Positions 39,601 to 52,653 of a stretch of 64,000 bases of DNA are shown here, piece by piece. Position 1 is the stretch's first letter. The number at the start of each line of letters is the position of its first letter. The DNA is taken from contig CM055102.1 of the NCBI GenBank assembly GCA_029204225.1, positions 26,268,922-26,332,921 on the forward strand. The letters are read 5' to 3'. The position numbers were made by a program, and so were the translations under genes. A model generated the notes under the pieces. It was not told where the DNA came from and ran no database searches. It was given only the letters and a program-made list of their open reading frames with translations. The DNA is from Diphasiastrum complanatum. Lineage: Eukaryota; Streptophyta; Lycopodiopsida; Lycopodiales; Lycopodiaceae.

Positions 39601-40261
39601 ATAAGTCCAGTACTAAGGAAGACTTAAAAGGCGATTCAGATTATGACCGGAATGGTGCCAAATTATTTTAGAAGGATGTATCTGAAGAAGCAAAAGCTTT
39701 AATTGAAAATGAAAACAAATCCAATCTAGTTTAGAGGAAAGTAACTTTTGAAGAAAAGGATGAAGATAGCCCAATAAATTCAAAGTTATCTAAAGTTGTG
39801 GTTGATTTCAAGCCAAAAGATAAGAAGCAATATGATATTGTATCAGATATTGGCTCTTTGATTACGTTTGATTGTTGATTCTTTAGTTTATGCGATGTAT
39901 CGACTGAATTTTTATTTTAGCCTTCATATATTCGATATTATAGAAGAATATTCTATAGCATCAAATAGTCGGACATTTGATTCTATATTTATCTCACAAA
40001 AATTTGACGTAGGAGTTGTAGTTAATGTATGGCGGTGGAACCTTTTGGTATAGACACATGTCCTTATGAAAATGCGTGCCACCTTTATTACTCAACCTTC
40101 GTCCGTTTTGCTACTTACACTAATTTTCTCTATCATTTTTACTTTACCACACTCGTGCTTACGTTTTTACTTTCTTGCTTCCTTGCTTTCTTGCTTGTTT
40201 GCTTGCTTGCTACCATTGCGATCCACCTACTATCCAGTGCATTTACGATCCGCTAATCAGA
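39601..40261. other. Gypsy remnant and spacer
   Basis: Acidic coding-like residue (KDVSEEAKALIENENK, VTFEEKDEDSP) continues the gag reading direction until about 39880 with stops, possibly the gag/protease linker. After that, 39868-40256 has only T-rich short ORFs. Confidence 0.35.
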
Positions 40262-40369
40262 CATATTCTCTAATGGCTACTGACTCAACGGTACTAGCTA
40301 ACGTTAAGTGGAAGGTCAAGAGCAAGATGAACATTGAAGAGAGAAGCTATCCAGAGTCCAAAAGGTGAA

Positions 40370-41110
40370 TTCTGGAAGCAGGCAATGTTAGAGGAAATCG
40401 AATCAATGAGGCATGGACACTAGAGCCACTCCCCGAAAATAAAAGGATCGTCGATTGTAAATGGGTCTACAAAAGAAAAATCAAATCAGATGGTACTATC
40501 GGACGATACAAAGCAAGGTTTGTCGCGAAAGGCTACACACAAAGGTACGTCGTCGATTACTTCGATACGTATTCAACAATGGTGAAAATGACAAGCATTC
40601 GACTGCTCCTTGCATACGCAACTCAGATTGATGTAAAGACAGCCTTTCTCCATGGAGATCTAGAGGAAGAAATCTTCATGAAGCAGCCTGAAGGATTCGA
40701 AGACCTCGACAATCGACAATATGTTTATCGGTTGCAACGATGCATTTATGGTCCAAATCAGGCATTATGATCTTGGTATAAGAAGATCGATAGTCTTCTA
40801 AAATCTCTAGATTACATTCCTACACAACCAGACTGTAATGTCTATATAAAAAAGTAAGAATTTTTTTTGTGATTCTAACGATATTTGTAGATGACTCCCT
40901 AATGATAGGAAATTCCTTGATGCTAATCAAGAAAATGAAGAGTCAAATTTTTAAAAGTTATGAAATCACAGATCTAGGAGAAGCAACAAAATGCCTTGGG
41001 CTGGAAATCAGAAGAAATTGAATGAGAAGAGAAATGCATATGAGTCAGTCAGAGTACGCCGAGAAAGTGCTGAAGTAGTACCAAATGATGGACTACAAAG
41101 AAAAAGCTTG
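40370..41110 (+). pseudogene. Copia reverse transcriptase fragment
   Basis: Motifs in order: NEAWTLEPLPENKR, IVDCKWVYKRKIKSDGTIG, YKARFVAKGYTQ, SIRLLLAYATQIDVKTAFLH, GDLEEEIFMKQPEGF, VYRLQRCIYG, then after a stop TIFVDDSLMIGNS with the catalytic Asp pair intact, EATKCLGLEIRRN and QSEYAEKVLK. It ends abruptly at about 41110 where a CACTA transposase piece begins. Stops near 40768, 40855 and 41018 make it dead. Confidence 0.88.
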
Positions 41111-41112
41111 TT

Positions 41113-41376
41113 AATTATAACATACCTCCATGGTTGAGTATTAAAACGGGACACTTGTTATTGGCTTTATTGATTCTAGGAAAGTACAAGGCTAAGAACA
41201 TGGATGCGTATCTTGCATCTTTGGTCGATGAATTGTGCATTCTTTGGAATGGTATTCACGCTTACGACATCTCGGGACCTTTACAAAGGAACTTCGTTGT
41301 TCGTGGAATTCTAATGTGGATGATGCATGACTACCCTGGTTTAAGCGAATATTCAGGTATCTATAAAATATTATAA
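41113..41376 (+). pseudogene. CACTA (En/Spm) TNP2-type transposase fragment
   Basis: The frame reads NYNIPPWLSIKTGHLLLALL, then MDAYLASLVDELCILWNGI, AYDISG, and NFVVRGILMWMMHDYPGLSE. It matches the TNP2 pattern of PPW...K, a DVYL.PLVDEL.LW helix, YD, then LR..L.WTI.DFP. Only about 88 residues remain of a normally much longer protein, with no zinc-binding CP-C motif after it. It lies between two Copia pieces. Confidence 0.8.
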
Positions 41377-41410
41377 GTTTTGTACAAAGATGTTGATTCC
41401 ATTCTTGCAC

Positions 41411-41742
41411 TTGTTGGCTTTGTACTTGATCTCGACTATCTAGATAAAAAAGTCTAACTCCCAGTTTGTCAGAGTTGTATTATCGGAAAGCAGACTAGGA
41501 TCCCATTTAGATCAAGTCATCAACATGTAGCTAAAGATATGCTAGACATTGTACATACAGACATATGTGGCCCAATGCAAACCTCATCATGGGTAGGTGC
41601 TAGATTTTTCATTACCTTTATTGATGAATATTCAAGAAAAACATATATACATTTTATTAAGCATAAATCAGAGACATTTAATCTCTTCATAACATTCAGA
41701 GAACAAGCTGAGAAGGAAACCGATAAAGAATTAAAGCATTGA
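41411..41742 (+). pseudogene. Copia pre-integrase and integrase N-terminal fragment
   Basis: VGFVLDLDYLDKKV, a TAA, then LPVCQSCIIGKQTRIPF (zinc-finger cysteines), DMLDIVHTDICGPMQT with the first catalytic Asp, and FITFIDEYSRKTYIHFIKHK. It stops before the second catalytic Asp. In a normal Copia element this would lie upstream of the RT found at 40370, so the order here is rearranged. Confidence 0.85.
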
Positions 41743-41943
41743 TGCAATCTCAATGGGAAGACTACATTCCCTTGATAGGGTTTGATTATAATAGTAAAAA
41801 ACATTCAACTATAGGTCATAGCCCATTTATGTTTATGTATGGCTTTCAACCTAGATCCCTTGTTCTTTTGGAGACCGAATCTATTAAGGCTCAAAAGGAA
41901 CCTGAAAAAATAATGTGGACAAGAAGTTGTCCGAACCAAGGTG
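41743..41943 (+). pseudogene. Ty3/gypsy integrase fragment
   Basis: QSQWEDYIPLIGFDYNSKKH, STIGHSPFMFMYGFQPRSL, then LETESIKAQKEPEK. This is the block after the catalytic Glu in plant gypsy integrases. It abuts the Copia integrase piece without spacer; a related block is at 50590-50730. Confidence 0.8.
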
Positions 41944-42540
41944 GAAGTTCAACCTAACTACTAAGTACAACGAACTTCTCTAATCACTATGTTGTTTTAG
42001 AATTAATGGAATGTCTATGTGGACAGCCGATGATTGTTTGCCGCCTATAGATTTTGCAAGAATGTGCATGCACTATGTGACACCCAATCTTTTGGCTCTT
42101 CACATGTGCATGTGCTAAGGTGACAACCAATCATTGGTTGTCCATATAAGCTTTTAAAAAATGTGTGTTCATAAAAAGGGAAAAGTTTTTTTTTTTAAGG
42201 TGGATCCAAAATACAAATAAAAGTGAATTCAACTCATTAGGCTTGAGGTGATGATTGATCTAAGTTGTGTTCAACTTCTAGGTATGGATGGAAAGTGCTT
42301 CCTTGAAAAGGGAGCCGATTTTGAAACGTGGCCAAATTTAAAGAGGCCTTGCGTCGCCTTTGCATCTGGCTGGGTGCACATGCCACGCCATGTTGTAGGC
42401 CATGTCCCAATTTTAAATTCCTTCGGAGCACCTCTGGAGGCTGCCAACAAACACCGCCACCGCAGCCCACGCAATGGTCAAATGCATCGCGCCAACTTCG
42501 ACTTGAGTCTTTGATGGCGTGCGCTACTTCTACTTCCAAG
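41944..42540. other. Intergenic spacer upstream of the membrane protein gene
   Basis: No gene. Short ORFs at 42248-42514 on both strands are unrecognised. CACATGTGCATGTG-type words occur at 42068 and 42106. This should contain the promoter of the gene at 42800. Confidence 0.4.
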
Positions 42541-42799
42541 ATTGGAGTATGATGCTGCATTATTTCTCTCTCGCTCTCTCTCTCCTCTCGCTCGCTCGCT
42601 CGCTCGTTCTCTTTGAAACTTCCTATAACAAGAATCGAAGCATTCCATCCATGGATGAGGACATCGGGAGGGTGGTTTCTTGACATTGTTGGGTTGGACG
42701 TGAGGTGAGGTGATGTGAGTTGAGGCGAGGATTGTGGCTGGACGAATTTTTGAGTGCGCAGGTGATGCTGATGCTGATCTTGAAGCTTCATCTGTGATA
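42541..42799 (+). promoter_or_regulatory. Pyrimidine-rich 5' leader of the membrane protein gene
   Basis: A TCTCTCTCGCTCTC/CTCGCTCGCTCG tract at 42565-42607 lies about 195-235 bases before the start codon, as in many plant core promoters and leaders. No clear TATA box. The assignment rests on position and composition only. Confidence 0.4.
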
Positions 42800-45700
42800 A
42801 TGGGGTCCGTGCAAGAATTCGCGCACGCATTGTGGTCAATCGGACTCTTCGTTCCATTCTTCTGCTCCGTTTTCCTGATCGGCCTAATTAAGGGTGAGTG
42901 TGGTTTCTTTGGCCACAGAGTTGGTGCGCATTCTGTTGTACCGGTTTCTAAGCAACACTGATTTAAAGTAAATGGCTCAGGATTTGCTCTTCGGTCCGTT
43001 TTTCGACTTAAGCCGTATAATTTTTGCATTTTGTTATTACTAGCCTCATATAGCTCTTACAACGTTCTTCAAACTGTCAACACGTTCAGATCTGAAACGG
43101 ATTATGAAGTTCTTTCCTGATCACGTCTGCATAGATCTTTCGAAGTAACTAGAATTGACTGGAATAATGAACACGGAATCCTCCACCCCCTTAACTCTGT
43201 TCATCCCTGATTCTGGGAGGCTGAACCAACATCACAAAATCAATCCATTAGATGGTAGCCATGGCGGCCTATACCACCATAGCCACTCCATGGACGAGAT
43301 CCCTTGCTGTCAAAAGATCATTAAGAGCTGTCATAAATTCGGCCCACGTACATGTATGTGTATGTATGTGTACGTGTCTGTGTATTCCATGTGTATGTGT
43401 GTGCATATGTGAATGTATGTGTATGTGTATGTGTATGGTATGTTTAAGTGGACATGAATATGTATGTATGTGTACATGCATATGTATGTGCATTTGTATG
43501 TGTATGTGTATTTGCATGTGTGTTGTATATTTGTGTATGTGTATGTATGTGTATATGTATGTATGTGTATGTTCATGTGTATATATGTATGGGCATTTGT
43601 ATGTATGTATGTATGTATGTATGTATGTATGTATGTGTATGTGTGTATTGTATATATATGTGTATGTGTATGTATGTATGTATGTATGTATGTATGCATG
43701 TGTGTGTATATGTGAATATACATGTATGTATGTATTTGTATGTGTGTATGTATGTATGTGTATGTGTATGTGTATGTTTTTATGTGTATGTGTATGTGAC
43801 AACGAGTTTGAATGCTGCCCAAGAACTTCACTTTGTTGTTGAATTTCTGCTACGGTGGGCTTTTCCTTCAGGCTATCGCCTGCATCAGCGACTGAAATCG
43901 GCTGTAAGCAGAAATTCTCATGGCAATAATCCCTCAAGCAGCTACAATAAAAATGCATAGCTTGATCAAAACGGTTCCACTCTTCAATGATCTTGCATTG
44001 TACACTGCTTGCCATGCATTAATGCCATCTTGTTTTTGAGATCAGAATTGGATTATCCCCACAGTTCCTCTCACCAAGAATGGATGCTCCAGTAGCAATC
44101 TGTCAGATTTGAGACAAGTGCATCTAAAATTTTATCTGATGCAAGCAATCACCTTACAATAATCAAATCTAATGGGGTGAAAGAGGAGAGACACAAACTT
44201 CTGTTACATTCTCCACTCTCTTCATAAAGAGAAGACCAATACAAAATTAATCTAGGGGGAGGGTTGCACCTTTTAGATCTGGCGGCTATTAATCAGGACT
44301 GTCGACCATTATCTAAGTTGAGTTTACAAAATTTTTTCGACATGAATGTAACACAAAGTACTTTATTATACTTGTTATATATCAGAGGATTATATCTTCT
44401 GATATCAAATGCCTAAGAGGACTTTGTAATCTATATAAAAAAACTAGGTTTTTCATAATCTTAACTCTACAGTAAGGGCCTTTAAAGTTAAGTTGGCATT
44501 CATGGGAGAAATTCTCGGAGAAAAGGATCTCAAAACCTTTGTCTCCATGCCATGTAATGTTCAAAACTGTGCCATAGAACTTAGCCAGGACAAGGGTATA
44601 ACTGTGAAGTGGTTTTTGGGAATAGCTCCTAGAATAGAAGTATGACATTGTTCACGAGCACAGGTTGGATGTGCCAATTTGAACGCTCTTTGGAAGAGCT
44701 AGTGCTGTCATGAAGTGTTTTTGCAGACTATTCCGTTCTGTTTTGATTTAACTAAGTGCTTTGGGTTGTGAGGGCTATTTTGGAATTATGAAGATAGTCA
44801 CTCATCCTGATCTAAATACGATCTTAGAAAAGTTTTGTAACAGTTCCAGTTCATATATCAGATGTGAGGTTGGAAATGTGCGTTTAAATCATCTATATGC
44901 CGCAGTTCCTAGGTAGAAGATAGTTGAAAAGTACTACTGTAACTCAGCTTTATTCAGGATGCATACTGATGTAAGACTGTCGTTGTGCAGCTATTTTGAC
45001 AGGTCCCTTTGCATTGGCTTTGGTCTTTGTTGGAAATGTTGCTGTTGCGATTGTTTTATGGCCTGCTTTTGTGTTCTGGACATACCGAAGCGTTATTGAG
45101 TATGTGACTTGTTCTACTCTTTTCTTCATGATTTGTTGAGCTTGTTGAGATTCTGAAAGAGTGGGATTGGTGCTACCAATCATATCTGTTGAACTTACCA
45201 AGCTGTTAGAGTTTGCAGGGACGAATCTCAAGTTCTGAAGAGTTCATGAAGGTTTGCTTCTAAGCTTTGGAGTGAAGCACACTTGCTGCTGATAAATTAA
45301 TGAAGGAAAATTTGTTGAGCAATTTGTCACGGTTTAGATTTTGCAGTTTACTAAGAGAGTTTCTGCACCCCCCAATCTTTTGGAGTTGCCCGTTTTCATA
45401 TTGTTCTACTTTTGTAATCTTGATCCACATTCATTTTGATTTTCTGTAACTTTGTGTGCTGGATCAGGACGAAAAAATTCGCGCTCTCTCTCAAATTTCT
45501 GTCACTTATATGTTTGCCAGTGCCATTGGTCATATGGCCAGTAAATATCACGCTTGGAAGCTTTTTGGTGGGATTGGGCTATGGCTTCTTCGCTCCAATG
45601 ATAGCTACTTTTGAGGCTGTTGGAGTAGAACGTGAAAACAAACTCTTTTACTGCATCACGGTATATTACTAACATTTCTCTGAATGTAAGTTTCTATATC

Positions 45701-48700
45701 TCAACACAGAAATATTTCTTTCTTGGAACTAGTGCTTTTAAAAGCTTATCTAAAGCTTTTCTATGCAACAGGATGGTGTGTGGGGAACATTAAAGGGAAG
45801 CTGTACTATTGTTCGTGATTTCTTTGACTGGTGCTACCATTCTTATCCTGCTTATATGGATGATTTTCGTCAGGAAAGCCCAAATAACGGGAAACCATAC
45901 ACTATCAAGTAATGACAAAATTTCCTTTACTTTATGTTAGCTAAAGCACATTGGAGTTAAATTTTAGTGCACTGTTCTCAAAGTAGGAAGGCGGTCATGT
46001 TCCATTCATTTAGAACTTGAAATATTTCAAAAGGTTTGCCAAATAAGTCTTTTCTTGATACGTCTTGCCACATAATGCAGCCCTTGCTAGTGGCGAATCT
46101 TTGCCATCACATTATGTTTCTTCTTGCACCAAACATCATCTCTTGTTGTTTTTTAGGTTTCTGCAGGTTCCACAATGTGCTGTGGTGGGTGCTCTTGGTT
46201 TGCTGGTAGATGTGCCCATTATCAGTATAATCGCAGCTTTGAAGAGTCCTATCATGCTTTTAAAAGGATGGAAGAAGTTGTTTGATGATTTTGTAGCACG
46301 AGATGGAGCGTGCACAAAAGCTTTTTGTGTGCCCGTTACTGGTATTTCCATTGTTCTTTGGCCATTGGTGGTGATTTCAGGCCTTGTGACAATTATTTTG
46401 GGAAGTTTCTTGCTTGGACTCTTTGGAGGGGTGGTTGTATATCAGGTTAGTCGCATGATATTCTCATTCGGTTTGAGTAACTTGTTTCTAGTTTCTAATT
46501 TGTGCTTCCGATTCATATAAACCAAGCTGCAGACCTAAGTATAAATAAACATGTATTTTGATTTCTTTGCAAGATCAGGAGAGCTCCTTCCTTTATGGAA
46601 TGGCTTACATTGTGGCTGTAATAGCAGAATTTGATGAGTATTCGAATGACATTCTTTATCTAAGAGAAGGTTCATGTTTACCAAGGTACTATTTCTATAT
46701 CACTTTCCCAAGTTTTACCAAGGTACTATTTCTATATCACTTTCCCAAGCTACACAGCTTGAATAAGACAACTTCTAGTTACACTATTCTGTTCCTTGAG
46801 CAAGTTGGTCCTTTGTGCATGGTTCTATTATGGGCTGTGTTAGTCGATAGCATGGTGTTTACCTGCAGGTGTCAGGTTGACAAATAAGTCATTCCTAATT
46901 TCAAATATCAAACTTCTGTTAGTGTTTGTGCTATAGCTTACTTTATTTGTCATGAAATGCACGAGATGGACAATTTCTAATTGATAGTTTGCTTTTGGGC
47001 ATCCAGGCCCAGGTATCGTAAGCATATTGTGAAACCTGAAACGTCTTTAACATCTTCGAGTGAAAAACAAAGTCTGAGACAAACAAGCTCCCTAAGCAAG
47101 CCTAGCGCAACTGATCAGCAATTGGGATCTGGTAGTCAAATTAGCAGATCTACTTCTCATAGTGGAGGGAAACTTATAAAACAGCTTACAGCTTCAAAAT
47201 CCTTAAGGCAGACTATACAACAAGTTCAGATGGTGCAGGTAATTCATCTTCTAGTCAGTTTGTTTGTGACTGCATTTTACGAAATTATTCCACTAAAGTA
47301 GAAAATTGTTTCGAGTATCATTAAACTGCTAAGTTATTATGTGTTCATCACAATCATCAACAATATTTGCTATGTATTACCATGCTTGAAAAAAAGCATC
47401 AACCAGGTGTCATTATGAAATCATTAACTGTAGAATCCATGAGCACTCATAGAGAGGAAATTATATATTTATCAGTTTACATTGTAATTTTGCATACGTT
47501 GACGCTTTTCTTTCGTATTGCTGGTCCCTTGGGTATAGCAGCACGGTTTGCAGGCTGCAGCAATATATCTATTTATTCAGCACCCTTATTGGAGTGTTGG
47601 TCATCTATGATGCATTCCATCGTTGCTGCAACAATAACTTATTGGTAGCTCTATACTTGCATTCATCTTTATGAAGAGTATATTGTTGTTCTATTGGCAA
47701 CCCTTTTTTATGCAACTATCAGCAGATGTGGCTTTCAAGCCACCTACTACCCCCTTTCATATGCCATTTCTGGCTCATTAAATATGCTTGGGATTAGGTA
47801 GCATGTGCTAATACTTCAACTTTTACTTCTAGCTGACACTCATACATACAACATTCATGGGCAATACAAAGCAAACATTTTGCAATTCTAGTACTGCAAT
47901 ATCGAATGCCAAGAGGTGTTACGAATAAGGACATGATTACATTATAATCATGTGGGCCTTTATGTGGGACCATGAGCCATTATTTGTACTGCTGGCCCCT
48001 GGCCCCATTTCATCATGTACATGATCCTCTGTACAATTATCTGTTTATTAGAACTTGCTGGACTAGGACCAATTCAGCGTAAGTAGGTAACTTATAGGAG
48101 ATCTACGATTGATTGTGTTATGCTTTGAGTCGTTTGTTGGAGGCTTAGTTGCACTTCTTTGTAGATCTGTGATCTCCCACCACACTATTTTATCCTTTCT
48201 TTCTTTCCGTCCATTTGAGATTAATGTTATGTCTTTCTCCATCTTACTTCCTCTCCAGTGGAACATGCTCCTAGATACACGTTCTGTCATGCATACACAC
48301 ACCTTTATCAGGAAGCTCTCTTTCATACACCGAAATTTCCCATATGATAGTCCCCTCCATACCCAAGCATCTTTCTCACTACAGCTCTTCATACCGCTGC
48401 TTCTTTTCCCATCTAAACATCATAAAAACTCCACACGCTCATATGTACATCACTCCCACCAACCTCGGTATGATGATGTATGTAAACAACTCCATCTACA
48501 AGCTATTCACGCACAATCTTCATTCTCTCATCATCTCTGTAACCTCAAACATTTGTGTAGTTACACTTTCTGTTATGAAAAGCATTCTTATGATGCTTTT
48601 GAAGGGAAGACACTTGTGGATCTTTTGCATAGTTCCTCTTTTGGTGCTTTCTGGCATGAGTATATCCCTTGCGGGCCCCACCTCCAGTGTTAAGAGATCT

Positions 48701-51700
48701 GCATTCTTGGACTAAGTATGCCACATTACTCTACACCTTTCCCACATATCTAATTGTGATATCTACTTGTCCCTGCACCAATTCATGGATCTTTGGAATC
48801 GAGTTCCATCATTCGAACCGAAATTGGCATTATGGCAGTTTGTCGTAGGGTTTGGCTGCTGATTATCAGAACGAATGCAGAAGAAATGTGCTTTAAAACC
48901 GTGAGGTTGCTTGTCGGATAGCGAAAGCATATGATTCCACAGTGGCCAAGCGGCGTCCAGAAAGCAATTTCAACAAATTTCGTCCACCCCGTAAACCAAG
49001 AAGGGAAAGAAGTGAGGTCAAGACCGAGCTCCAAAATACTTTGACGAATTGGATCAAATGGCATCGGACCCGCTGAAGAAAAAGAAGATGAAAAAGTCTA
49101 TGTTTCAAATCAAGACTAATAAGGTGGATTTGTGTTTCATTTGCAACAAATCAAGACTAATAAGGTGGATTTGTGTTTCATTTGCAACAAGCCTGGGCAT
49201 ATGATGAAATTTTGTCCAGATAGAAAGAAACTTGCGACACAGATGATTGAAATCCCTAGTGGTAAAGGTAAAACTTTGGAAATTAACCTGTGTGATTGTG
49301 AGTGTTGAATATTCTTTTAGTACTTAATAGACAATGGTTCTACTCATGATTTTATTAATTCTCGTGTTGTGCAAAAACTCAGCCTGACAACTGAAGCTAG
49401 CAATCATAGGTATCGGATTTATCTAGCTTCAGTTGTCGAGTTGGAGAACGTTTAAAGTGCCGAATCTCCCAATGCAGATTCAAGATCATAGAGAATTAGT
49501 TAACTTTCATATTTTAGACCCAGCACTTGATTTAACTTTTGGATATGAGTGGGTATTTAGTAAATTGCCTTCCATTGCTGTTGCCTTTTGGGTGAATGAG
49601 CACTCCAACGACATTTCAACACATGATAAACGATTTATTTCTTCCATATTTGGGGAAGTTTGTGGTAGTGTTTCTAGATGATATTCTCGTCTACAAGAAG
49701 ACCTTCGAGGAACACAGAGAGCATATCAAAATTGTCTTGACGAAACTCCGGCAGGTGTTACTCTATTCTAAGGAATCCATATGTGAATTCTTTAAGGATG
49801 AGCTGCTTTATCTCGGTCATACAATCACTGCTTATGGGATCAGGATCAACGAGGATAAAATAAAGATAGTTGTTGATTGGGGAACCCCGCAAACTGTTAA
49901 GCAAGTTAAATCATTTCTTGGATTTACGGTTTTCTTTCAGAGATTTATTGAGGATTACGCCAAGGTGGCGGCACCGCTCAATAATTTGACAAGAGGCATT
50001 GTTAACAAAAAGAACAAGAGGAATCAACCTAGTCTGCCTGCTATATGAAATGAGGCATGATCTTCGGGGTAGGAAAGCCCGATGGGCCCAGTTGATGCAA
50101 GAATTCGATCATGAAATCCATATACAAGAGGCAGTTCTAATTAAGTGGCGGATGCTCCTAGTCGGATTGGTGAAGTGAATGAATTGTCTTTCACCCAGAT
50201 TTCTATGGAAGTATATATCGTTCAAAGGATTGTATGAAAGTGATTCTCATTTTGGTTGTATTTGGAACATTGTTCGGACTGGAGGAAATGAGGACAATGT
50301 TGAGATGAGTTCATAGGGGTCTCAGCTAAGAAAGAAAGATAAGAAGATTGTGGAACAATTTACCATTCGAGATGGATTACTATTTCGTAATGGAAAAGTT
50401 TGTGTACTAAAGGATGATGAGCTCAAACATAAGATTCTGTTTGAATGTCATGATATACCCTGTGCAGGACATCCCAGTATACACAAGACTCTCGGCTCGG
50501 TCAGATTAGAGTTTTATTGGCCAAAAACTCAAACCATATGTCGAGGCATACGTGATTAAATGCAAGCCCTATCAACTAGCTAAGGCTGTAATTTTCTCTG
50601 ATTGATTTTGCATACAATAGTAGAAAGCATTCTACTATAGGTTACAGTCCGTTTATGCTTATGTACAGTTTTCAGCCTAGACCTCTGGTTAATGTGGAGA
50701 CGAAATCTGTTAGGATCCAGAAGGTTGCGGATTTCTTGCATGATAAGCAAGAAATGTTGCAAGTGGCAAAGGATAGTATCCGTAGTGCTTAGGAAGAGCT
50801 AAACACTATGTCGATCTTAAGAGATCTCCTAGAGATTTTAAAGTTGGTGACTGGGTATATCTTAGAATTCCAAAAGATTCTAGGACATTACATATCGGCA
50901 AGCATTATACATTGTCTACCAGATTGTAAAAAAATTGGTTCTGTAGCTTACGAACTAGATCTTCAAGGAAAATCTACTGTACACCTAGTATTTCATGTAT
51001 ATTTGGAGCACCATTGGGGTGAAACAGGGTTGCTCCCTTTCCCTCACACTCTTTGGATTGTATATTGATGAGCTTGAGAGAGTCATTGAGCAGTGCGGTG
51101 GTACAGGTTGCAAGCTTGGTGACATTTTGATTGCCATCCTTCTTTATGCGGATGGTGTGGCTCTAGTTTTTACGACTAGAGAGGGTTCACAGAGACAATT
51201 AGACAATCTTCATGCTTTTTGTACCAGGTGGGGTTTGAGGGTTAGCATTGCAAAGACCAAGGTTATGGTCTTCAATACATCTAGGGCTTTCATGCAACGA
51301 CATGAGTTTATTTTTGACGGATAGCCACTGGAGGTTGTATCATCCACTGGAGGTGTCCTTTTTATTGGTCCTGTATTTGCTGTGGGATAGGCTGCTACAA
51401 CTAGTCTTGGGAAGGGACATGCTCCCCTCGTACAACTAGAGAGGTTATGCTTTTAAAGATTTATTTGGGACGCCCTGAGTAAGTGTCGGCTTTTTGATAT
51501 CCTTGTTACCCCTTCCGCACTATATGCAGTAGAGGCATGGTGTATAGGTCTCTCCTCATCTGATTGGGCCAGTATCTCGCGCTTGCAGATCCTTATGCTA
51601 TCATGTATGATACGGGCTAAGCCTATCATTCCACATTAGATCATTCTGGCTGAGTTTGCAGTTCCACCCATTCAGCTTGATGCCATCTTTTGGCCTATCA

Positions 51701-52587
51701 CATATATTTAGAGAGGTTATTCCCACTGGATGAGCAGAGGTGTATATAGGCAACACTCATCTCATCTCAACATCTACATAGTCAGGGCTTCCAGCTATCA
51801 TGGTTTTTTCAGGTTTCTTGTTTACTTGATAGACTTGGCATTTCTATCATGGACCTTCCATTGGGCACCCACGACTGCATAAGACGGTTCCTATACAGAG
51901 CATACTTGAGTTGAGCGTGGAAGGGCCACCTTGGGATGTAGTAGGGTTTCCAGGTCACCACATTATTTGGATTTAGGCTTATTGGATGGTCTGAGGTTCA
52001 TATTGGGTCACCATTCACTTTGCGGTCAACTATAGCATATGAGGATCCACATTGTGTTGCACTCATCCTTTTTCTCCCGCAGGAGGTCACGGGCTGATCC
52101 AGACTCGGATAATAGTGACGCTGATGATGGTTCTCGACATAGAGACGTGAGACGGCGTATCACCCAGATTCCTGTTACCCGTAGCATCACTGACATGAGG
52201 AGACACACGCTTCACAGACGACCTCCTAGACAACGTCTTCAGCACACATTACCTCCTCCTGCAGTCTCCATTACATCATTCTTCAGTGGCAGCATGATTT
52301 GATTTGATGATTTTATGATGAGCATATACATGCATACCATCACCACCATCATAGTTACATTATGTCATTAGCAGTTATTAACAATTATTAGATAGTGGTA
52401 GCTGTTTTTAGAAGCTACACTTCATAGATGTTTTCTTTATTGTTATCGGAGACTTTTTACACGCTCCTAATTGCACCACACACTTGATATGTTCTTTTTG
52501 TCTTATATGCCTTTGTCATGGAAAAGATGTTGATAAAGCTTTCTTTCTTTCTTTCTCTATCTCTTTGTCATGGAAAAGACATAAATA

Positions 52588-52653
<66 letters not shown>

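Noticed and set aside
43252-44015. Long ORFs of up to ~250 codons on both strands
   Set aside because: They are translations of a compound ATGT/GTGTAT microsatellite in intron 1; the Cys-Met-Tyr-Val and His-Thr-Ile composition is that of the repeat.
47367-47648. 93-codon ORF as an extra exon of the membrane protein gene
   Set aside because: Exon 7 joins exon 8 in phase 0 at a conserved QMVQ/IWEHL boundary; including this ORF would break that continuity.
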